Shown here one piece after another: positions 58,153 through 64,000 of a DNA stretch of 64,000 nucleotides. The stretch's first letter is position 1. The number at the start of each line of letters is the position of its first letter. Source of the DNA: Streptomyces asoensis (GTDB lineage Bacteria; Actinomycetota; Actinomycetes; Streptomycetales; Streptomycetaceae); the NCBI RefSeq assembly GCF_013085465.1, contig NZ_CP049838.1:1302001-1366000 (forward strand). Direction: 5' to 3'. A program made the position numbers and the translations under genes. The notes under the pieces were generated by a model. The model was not told the origin of the DNA and did not search any database. It saw only the letters and a program-made list of their open reading frames with translations.

Positions 58153-61086
58153 TCAGCCGGATTCACTGCGCAGACAGCCCGGCAGACTCTGGCGGTTCTT
58201 GACGGACAGCTTGCGGTAGACCCGGGTCAGATGCTGCTCGACCGTACTGGGGGTGATGAACAGCTTCTCCGCGATCTCCCGATTGGTGTACCCCATGACC
58301 GCCATGGAGGCGATCCTGCGCTCGGAGTTGGTCAGCGAGGCGACGGCCGTCGCTCTCTCCTCGTCCTGAGCCGGGCCCGCATCACCGCTCGTGTCCGGCA
58401 GCAGTTCCCTGCACAGCGGTTCCGCGTGACACAGGTGTGCAACTCTCCAGGCACGGCGGATGATCACCCGCGCCCGACGGTGCTTGCCCAGCGCGTGGTG
58501 GGCCCGGCCCAGGTCGGACAGCGTCCTGGCCAGTTCGTAGGCGCAGCCGTCCGCCTCCAGGGTGTCGGCGGCCTCGCTCAGCAGGCGCGGGCGCTGACCC
58601 GGCGAACTGAACACGGCCATCAGCCGCAGGGCGAGCGCCCGGCTCACGGTGTCCTCCGGACCGGGAAGGGCCAGCTGGTCCTTCACCAGGCGCTTGGCCT
58701 GGTCGCGGTTGCCCTGCAACAACCACGCCTCGGCCGCGCTGGTCCGCCAGGGCACGATGCCGGGCAGGTCCATGCCCCACTTCCCCATGAGTTCCCCACA
58801 GGAGAGGAAGTCTCCGAGCGCCGCGCGCGTCCGGTTCATGGCCAGGTAGTAGTGCCCACGTGCATACAGGTAGTGCAGTCCGTACCGGCTCTGGAACATC
58901 TCATCGGGGATGCCCCGGGTCACGAGCGCCGTGGCCTCGTCCAACTCCCCCATGCGGGTGTGGGCCAGGATCAGGGTGCCCAGAGGCAGGCCGGCTGCGG
59001 TGCCCCAGCCCTGGACGGACACATGCTCCAGGGCCGACACGCCGCGTTTCACCGCCTCCCTGAGATCGCCCTGTCGCAGCCGGATCTCCGCCTCGGCGGC
59101 GTCCAGGATGCCCTGCCACATCGGGGAGGGACGCCCGTTTCGGCGCTCGTCCAGGCTCCGGCACCGATGGGCCGCATCGCTCAGCCGGCCGCTGTAGACC
59201 AGCGACATCAACGCGAGGAGGGTCGCTTCCTCGGCCCAGGGGGCGTTGTGGTTGAGGTCGAGCTGACCGAGGACGTGCGAGGCCCACTCCTGCATTTCTC
59301 CACTGCGCCTGCGGACGAGGCCGCCGGAGAGCGCGCCGATCGACTGTAGCCAGAACGCCCGGCCCCGGGTGGCGGGCGCGCCCTCGGGGCCGGTGGTCAC
59401 GGGGCCGCTCTGCACCCGTCCCGCGAGCGGCGGATACGTACAGGCCAGCCACACCTCCATGTCGTGCAGCTCAGCCGGCTGCTTCGGCGTGCCGGGCGGG
59501 GGCGCGATTCCCGCGGACGGCAGACGCGCCGCCCGCTTGCGGAGCAGCGCAAGGATGTCGGCGGCCTCCTGTGTACGGTGCAGCCACAGCAGTTGTCGCA
59601 CGAGCAGCATCGTCTCGTGGGGATCCAGCTGGTCGCTGCGGACCGCCTCGGTGAGCGCGATCAGGTGCCGCAGCGATGCCGCAGGGTTGAGCTGCCATTC
59701 GGCCTGAGCGAGCCTGGCCCGGATCGCCCACCGGTCCCTCTCGTTCGTACATGCCCCCTGGGCCGAGTTCAGGTACCGCAGAGCACGTTGCACCGCACCG
59801 TGCAGCAGCGCCTCCGAAGACGCCTCCAGCAGCACGCGCAGCGCCCAGGGCTCCGGCACCTGACCGGCCTCGGCCAGGTGATGGGCGGCGTCGGCCACCG
59901 CGGCACCCTGGTTGTAGAGCAGTCGCGCGGCCCGGAGGTGCAGTTGCACGCGGTCCGCGGCGGGCAGGTCGTCCAGCACGGTGCGCGCGGCCACCACGTG
60001 CCGGAACTGGCCGTCTCTCAGCAGCCCGGCCTCGGTCATGGTGCGCAGCGCCCGCTCGACGGTGCCCGTGTCCGCGTCGACCAGTACTCCGAGTTCCTCC
60101 GACGAGGCCTCGTCGCCGTAGACCGCCATGGCACGAGCCACCCGCAGTATGTCGGGCTGACTACGGTGCAGGCAGTTCAACAGCGCGCGGCCGTAGCCCT
60201 GTTGCCGGACCTCTCCGCCGAGCCGCTCGTCGTGGATCAGGGCGCCGAGCAGCCGCGGGTTGCCACCACTGTAGGCGAGGAAGGCGTCACTCAGCTCCCG
60301 GGCCGCTCCCGCTCCGAGACGCCGCCCCATCAGCGTGCGCACGGCCTGTGGAGAGAGCGGTGCGAGCCGGACGGACACGACGGAGGCATGGCGCAGAAGT
60401 TCGGCATGGAACGGGGAGTGGGTCCCGCTCGACTCGGCCAGTTCGGTGAGCACCATCAGAAGCGGTGCCGAGCTCAGTCGCCGGACCAGATACAGCAGGG
60501 ACTGCTGTGACGCCACGTCCATGTGGTCGATGTCATCCAGGCACACCACGACCGGTGTCGTGGCAGCCAGTTCCGTGACGGGCAGGAAGAGGTCGTACAA
60601 GATCTCGGCCCTGTTGCGCTCCACGGCCTTGTGCATGCTCTCGGCCCGGGTCGACCCCATGAGGCCGCGCAGTACCGGGGAGATGCGTCTGCGCAGTTCC
60701 ACGGGAAGCGCCGGGCTGTCGAACAGCTGACTGAGTGCCCCGAAGGGCAGATCCCGCTCCTCTGAGGAGCAGACGGCATTCAGGACGATGGCCTCGGCGG
60801 CCTGGGCGCACTGCGCCACCTCGCGCAGGAACTCCGTCTTGCCCGCTCCCACGGTCCCCTCCAGCAGGATCACCTGCCCCGCCGCCGGCTGCGGGAAGGC
60901 CAACCAGGCTCGGACGCGCGCGAGCTGCTCCTCGCGTTCCATCAGCGCGGTTCCCGATGCCGCGTGCGGACCGGAACCAACCGAAGAGCAATCCGACGGC
61001 AGCTCCCGAGTCACGCCTCCCCCTGCGTCACAGTTGGACCGCTGCCATTCCGCCCCGCAGGAGCGAACATCACATAAGAAGCTCAT
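58153..61086 (-). CDS. LAL-family LuxR-type transcriptional regulator, TTA-containing
   Basis: 977 residues from ATG 61084-61086 (MSFLCDVRSCG) with AGGGAAG 5 nt upstream. An upstream GTG at 61110 lacks a good ribosome site and lies within about 16 nt of the -10 box. Residues 75-85 hold the Walker A motif EGTVGAGKTEF, and CLDDIDHMD is the Walker B region. A long helical middle follows, and the C-terminal 65 residues form a LuxR helix-turn-helix (LTNSERRIASMAVMGYTNRE, then STVEQHLTRVYRKL). Large ATP-binding LuxR (LAL) proteins are pathway activators in many Streptomyces polyketide clusters. Codon 4 (61075-61077) is TTA, so translation should depend on the bldA tRNA. The protein is the best candidate to bind the G-tract elements at 39.1, 45.7 and 49.1 kb. 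Confidence 0.92.
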   Translation of the reverse strand: MSFLCDVRSCGAEWQRSNCDAGGGVTRELPSDCSSVGSGPHAASGTALMEREEQLARVRAWLAFPQPAAGQVILLEGTVGAGKTEFLREVAQCAQAAEAIVLNAVCSSEERDLPFGALSQLFDSPALPVELRRRISPVLRGLMGSTRAESMHKAVERNRAEILYDLFLPVTELAATTPVVVCLDDIDHMDVASQQSLLYLVRRLSSAPLLMVLTELAESSGTHSPFHAELLRHASVVSVRLAPLSPQAVRTLMGRRLGAGAARELSDAFLAYSGGNPRLLGALIHDERLGGEVRQQGYGRALLNCLHRSQPDILRVARAMAVYGDEASSEELGVLVDADTGTVERALRTMTEAGLLRDGQFRHVVAARTVLDDLPAADRVQLHLRAARLLYNQGAAVADAAHHLAEAGQVPEPWALRVLLEASSEALLHGAVQRALRYLNSAQGACTNERDRWAIRARLAQAEWQLNPAASLRHLIALTEAVRSDQLDPHETMLLVRQLLWLHRTQEAADILALLRKRAARLPSAGIAPPPGTPKQPAELHDMEVWLACTYPPLAGRVQSGPVTTGPEGAPATRGRAFWLQSIGALSGGLVRRRSGEMQEWASHVLGQLDLNHNAPWAEEATLLALMSLVYSGRLSDAAHRCRSLDERRNGRPSPMWQGILDAAEAEIRLRQGDLREAVKRGVSALEHVSVQGWGTAAGLPLGTLILAHTRMGELDEATALVTRGIPDEMFQSRYGLHYLYARGHYYLAMNRTRAALGDFLSCGELMGKWGMDLPGIVPWRTSAAEAWLLQGNRDQAKRLVKDQLALPGPEDTVSRALALRLMAVFSSPGQRPRLLSEAADTLEADGCAYELARTLSDLGRAHHALGKHRRARVIIRRAWRVAHLCHAEPLCRELLPDTSGDAGPAQDEERATAVASLTNSERRIASMAVMGYTNREIAEKLFITPSTVEQHLTRVYRKLSVKNRQSLPGCLRSESG

Positions 61087-61125
61087 GTAACTTCCCTGAA
61101 AGCCGTTCACACTGTTCCAGGTTCC

Positions 61126-61154
61126 ACGCTAACCCGATCAACAACAATTTCCAT
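61126..61154 (-). promoter_or_regulatory. Candidate promoter of the LAL regulator
   Basis: On the minus strand: -10 TAGCGT (61131-61126), a 17-bp spacer, and -35 ATGGAA (61154-61149), a weak hexamer. The leader to ATG 61086 would be about 30-35 nt. The -10 is the same hexamer as in the AHBA synthase promoter. Confidence 0.5.
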
Positions 61155-62298
61155 GGTGTCGTATTTCAGACAGGAGTCTTTCGGACAGCGGCACACGGGC
61201 GACACCCATTCCGAAGGGGACCATTGGGCAAAACTTTGGGGCAGAGAACATGCCCCCACCGCCATAGTCGATGGCACCGACGACCTCCATCACGGACCCC
61301 CGGGGTACAACCTCGCCGACTCGCGACCGAGATAAACAACGAATAAGGTTTAAGGTCACTTGAGTTCACTTTCGACGGCCACTCTGCATGAAAACCGAGG
61401 GCCCAGATCGCGCTATCCGGACATTCGGAGCAGAAGTCCGCTTTCAGCTGACCCGGGCGCTTTGCCGGATATGCTCGTGCACACTCTCGGTGGGTTGCGG
61501 CGGCGGTAGGAGCGACTGGGAGCCGGGGGCGGTGGACCGGGTGAAGGCACGGCTCGCGACCGTTCGCATCGGACGGGACCCGCTCAGGCGACGTCGGCGG
61601 TGAGGCCGGCCAGGGCGCCGACTGTCCGGGATGTCGCGCCACGGCGCCGCGGGCTCGGCAGGAGGACGGTGACTGGTTGAGGTGCGGGGAGCTGCCATGG
61701 CCGGAGTGGGGAACCGTTCGGTGCTGGAGGCATGCGGAGTCTGCCGGCTGCCGAGGCGGGAGAAGCGCGACTGATGGCCACCATCCGCCCTCGGCCGTGC
61801 GAGGGGCCAGGTCAACTGGCTTCAGCCCGAAGGCGATTTCTCAGTGCCCCACCCTGACGGGTAAGTATCGCCACCGGGGCAGGCTTGCTGTGGCGGCCGG
61901 CTTCCTACCGGTCCGGCCCGCCGAAGGCCTCGGTGTGACAGGCCACCGCTCGCAGCACTGGGACGGGCGACCGCCGCCCACCGTCTGACTCTCAGCTTTG
62001 CGGACTCTCGCTGCGGGCGGCCGAGCGAAGCGCGCCGCGACCGGCGCACGGGCGGCGTGTGTACGTTGCGGATCACCAGTGGTGAGCACACCACCGCGGA
62101 GAACCTCGAATAGCGCGGGACCGTTTCCCCCGTGGCGGTTCCGTTTGCGCCCAGCCGGTCGGACTCGCGGTGAAGTACCGATCCTGGACTTACAAGCCGT
62201 AAGTTCTCGCCAAAACGCGAACGCAGCCCATCGCCGCCCTCCCGCAGTCGGGATGTTCAACAGTCAAGTCACCAACATTGCCGACGAGTTGGCGCGCT
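61155..62298. other. Non-coding stretch without recognisable gene
   Basis: About 1.1 kb between the LAL promoter and the thioesterase stop. Open frames exist on both strands but show no recognisable motif and no consistent codon bias. Two features stand out: an AT-rich patch near 61330-61370 (GATAAACAACGAATAAGG) and a near-perfect palindrome TCACCA-G-TGGTGA at 62073-62085. It may hold gene remnants or long regulatory regions; I cannot assign it. Confidence 0.4.
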
Positions 62299-63057
62299 TC
62301 ACTTCGCTGCCACCGCTCCGCATTCCGCGACGAACTGCCGGATCTCCTGAATAACCTGCTGTGCGTGGGAATTGAGGTAGAAGTGCCCGCCGTCGAAAAG
62401 GCGAAAAGTGGCTTCCTTCGTCGTGTGTTCGGCCCAAGAGAGGGCCTCCTCCTCAGTCACCTTCGGGTCTTCGTTCCCGAACATGACCACCACGGGGCAG
62501 CCCACCCGTCCCGGCTCCGGGCGGTAGGTCTCCGCGGCGCGGTAGTCGTTACGCACCGCGGGGAGAATCATCCGCAGGATCTCCTCGTCCTCCAGGACGG
62601 CCGGACCCGTGCCGCTGAGGTTGCGCAGTTCCGCGAGGAGCTCTTCCTCGCCGGCCAGGTGCACACGCTCGTCCCGCCACCGCGAGGGTGCGCGGCGTCC
62701 GGAAGCGAAGAGACCGAGCAACGTCGTTCCTCTGGCTTCCAGTCGCAGCGCCACCTCATAGGCCAACGACGCGCCCATGCTGTGCCCGAAGAACGTCAAC
62801 GGTCGGTCGGCCCAGGGCTCGAGCTCCATCACGATGAGGTTCGCCAGTTCCTCGATGCTGCTCACGAGGGGTTCCGTACGGCGATCCTGGCGTCCCGGAT
62901 ACTGCACCGCCACCACGTCGATCTCGGGCGACAGCGCACGTGAGACGGGGTGGTAGAACGACGCTGAGCCACCGGCGTGCGGAAAGCAGACCAGGCGCGT
63001 CGGGGCGTCCGGGGCGGGGTGGTAACGCCTGATCCACTTATCGGAGTTCGTCGCCAT
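62299..63057 (-). CDS. Type II thioesterase (PKS-associated)
   Basis: 252 residues from ATG 63055-63057 (MATNSDKWIRRYHPAP), with GAAGGG upstream. An extension to 63165 is rejected as lacking family similarity. It is an alpha/beta hydrolase with the type II TE patterns LVCFPHAGGSASFY, VQYPGRQDR, FFGHSMGASLAYE (nucleophile Ser) and FDGGHFYLN (catalytic His). Such editing enzymes remove wrong acyl groups from PKS carrier domains. It is encoded apart from the PKS operon near the right edge of the cluster, with its own upstream region that includes a weak G-tract motif. Function is confident; its importance for this product is unknown. Confidence 0.93.
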   Translation of the reverse strand: MATNSDKWIRRYHPAPDAPTRLVCFPHAGGSASFYHPVSRALSPEIDVVAVQYPGRQDRRTEPLVSSIEELANLIVMELEPWADRPLTFFGHSMGASLAYEVALRLEARGTTLLGLFASGRRAPSRWRDERVHLAGEEELLAELRNLSGTGPAVLEDEEILRMILPAVRNDYRAAETYRPEPGRVGCPVVVMFGNEDPKVTEEEALSWAEHTTKEATFRLFDGGHFYLNSHAQQVIQEIRQFVAECGAVAAK

Positions 63058-63630
63058 ACTCGGGGTGTCCCTTCGGTTTTGGTTCACGTGTTGGTTGCGC
63101 AGGCTCTTCCGCCGACCAGGCAAGCCGTACGGCCGAACTCCGCACCCCGCGGCCCCGACTCCCACCGGCTCCCCGTATGCCCACGCCGGACGCGGCGGAA
63201 CCTGCCCACGAGACCGCAGGAACCGCGAGCTCTGCGGCCCTCACCTACCCTGCCCCCACAGAAGATTCAGGAGAGGGTCGGCCGTACCTACCTATTGGAC
63301 GGCGCAACACCCCTGCCCTGCCAGCCCATACGCCCCCTACTTTGCATCACGCACCCCCTTAAACCGGCTGGTCGGTTACGGCGCGATGCTGATGGAGTCC
63401 TTCGTCGCGATCATGGCGCTCATCGCGGTCAGCCCGAACTGCGCGTCCCGGACGGCACTCGTTTCGACCGCCTTCGAGTCCCTGAGCCGCCTTTCCGTGC
63501 GTCGGCATAGTGGCCACGCGCATAACCAACGCCCGAACTATGTTGCCCCGCCACATGTGACACTGACCTGCGGATTCCTACGGTATGGCGACACGAACAC
63601 GTCCCCGCCAACCGCCTGGAAGTGGTGCCG
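63058..63630. promoter_or_regulatory. Divergent region between the thioesterase and transporter genes
   Basis: 573 bp without a recognisable gene. Minus-strand G-runs at 63354-63358 and 63333-63337, two helical turns apart, include AAGTAGGGGGCGTATG. This resembles the G-tract elements at 39.1, 45.7 and 49.1 kb but is weaker. I found no clear -10/-35 pair for either gene. Confidence 0.4.
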
Positions 63631-64000
63631 ATGACCTCCCCCGCGACCGCTCCCCCATCCCCGGGAACCCCCGCCGGCCTCAAGCGCATCGTCGCCGCCA
63701 GTCTCATCGGCACGACCATCGAGTGGTACGACTTCTTCCTCTACGGCTCGGCCGCCGCTCTCGTCTTCAACAAGCTGTTCTTTCCGGACTCCGACCCGCT
63801 CGTCGGCACGCTCCTGTCGTTCCTGACCTACGCCGTCGGTTTCGCCGCGCGACCGCTCGGCGCGTTGGTCTTCGGGCACTACGGGGACCGGCTCGGGCGC
63901 AAGAAGCTGCTGGTGCTGAGTCTGCTGCTGATGGGCGGGGCGACCTTCGCGATCGGGCTGCTGCCGACGCATGCGACCGTCGGGAGCGCCGCCCCTGTGC
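63631..64000 (+). CDS. MHS-family (major facilitator) transporter, N-terminal part
   Basis: Partial gene: ATG 63631, with GGAAG upstream; about 123 residues are visible before the window ends. [22 protein letters not shown] and the signature [11 protein letters not shown] are typical of the metabolite:H+ symporter family, which includes shikimate, citrate and proline/betaine permeases. Two to three hydrophobic segments are visible. It is transcribed away from the thioesterase. It may mark the cluster edge or serve uptake of a metabolite such as shikimate; the visible part does not decide substrate. Confidence 0.88.
   Translation, partial: MTSPATAPPSPGTPAGLKRIVAASLIGTTIEWYDFFLYGSAAALVFNKLFFPDSDPLVGTLLSFLTYAVGFAARPLGALVFGHYGDRLGRKKLLVLSLLLMGGATFAIGLLPTHATVGSAAPV

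Noticed and set aside
61584..61988. Possible small genes in the gap right of the LAL gene
   Set aside because: Open frames on both strands lack ribosome sites, motifs and a consistent codon pattern.
1..64000. tRNA or rRNA genes, attachment sites, riboswitches
   Set aside because: I saw no cloverleaf, rRNA or known riboswitch pattern when reading through the non-coding regions. A dedicated search could still find a small RNA.

Overview
The window is high-GC actinomycete DNA, almost certainly from Streptomyces. The evidence is strong G/C bias at third codon positions, typical Streptomyces -10 boxes and a TTA codon in a pathway regulator. It holds most of one biosynthetic gene cluster. The domain order predicts a triene ansamycin of the ansatrienin/mycotrienin/trienomycin type: a 3-amino-5-hydroxybenzoate (AHBA) starter, a polyketide ansa chain, and an N-cyclohexanecarbonyl-alanyl ester side chain. 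The compound class is known, so the overall system is probably not new, but several parts are unusual.

Layout. Positions 1-38993 (minus strand) carry five type I polyketide synthase (PKS) genes in one tight operon (gaps 30-85 bp), read right to left. They encode a CoA-ligase-type loading module and extension modules 1-7; the last gene runs off the left edge. Module 1 is KS-AT(malonyl)-DH-ER-KR-ACP. Module 2 is KS-AT(methylmalonyl)-DH-KR-ACP. Module 3 is KS-AT(methylmalonyl)-KR-ACP. Module 4 is KS-AT(malonyl)-dead DH-KR-ACP. Modules 5, 6 and 7 use malonyl ATs with intact DHs. The predicted chain is aryl-CH2CH2, CH=C(Me), CH(OH)CH(Me), CH(OH)CH2, then three conjugated CH=CH units, which matches the ansatrienin backbone. 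Module 8 and the macrolactam-forming amide synthase are expected to the left of the window.

Positions 39335-49011 and 49388-50689 hold the AHBA set: aminoDHQ synthase, ROK sugar kinase, type II dehydroquinase, AHBA synthase, Gfo/Idh oxidoreductase, HAD phosphatase and class II DAHP/aminoDAHP synthase (RifG, N, J, K, L, M, H counterparts). Between them lie a stand-alone A-PCP-TE peptide synthetase and a GNAT acyltransferase, proposed to build the acyl-alanyl side chain. Positions 50883-58096 carry a four-gene run for shikimate-derived cyclohexanecarbonyl-CoA: an EPSP-synthase/acyl-CoA-ligase fusion, an acyl-CoA dehydrogenase, a ChcA-like SDR and a dienoyl-CoA-reductase-like flavoprotein. The right end has a LAL/LuxR regulator with a TTA codon, a type II thioesterase and the start of an MHS-family transporter. 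A 1.2-kb stretch (61087-62298) has no recognisable gene.

How it fits together: one aminoshikimate set makes the aromatic starter and one shikimate-tailoring set makes the cyclohexane acyl group. The PKS builds the ansa chain, and the dead DH of module 4 preserves the hydroxyl that the peptide synthetase/GNAT pair would acylate. A shared triple G-tract element lies upstream of the PKS operon, the AHBA synthase operon and the DAHP synthase gene, with a weaker version near the thioesterase. It is a candidate binding site for the LAL regulator. All of this comes from reading the sequence; no database search was run.
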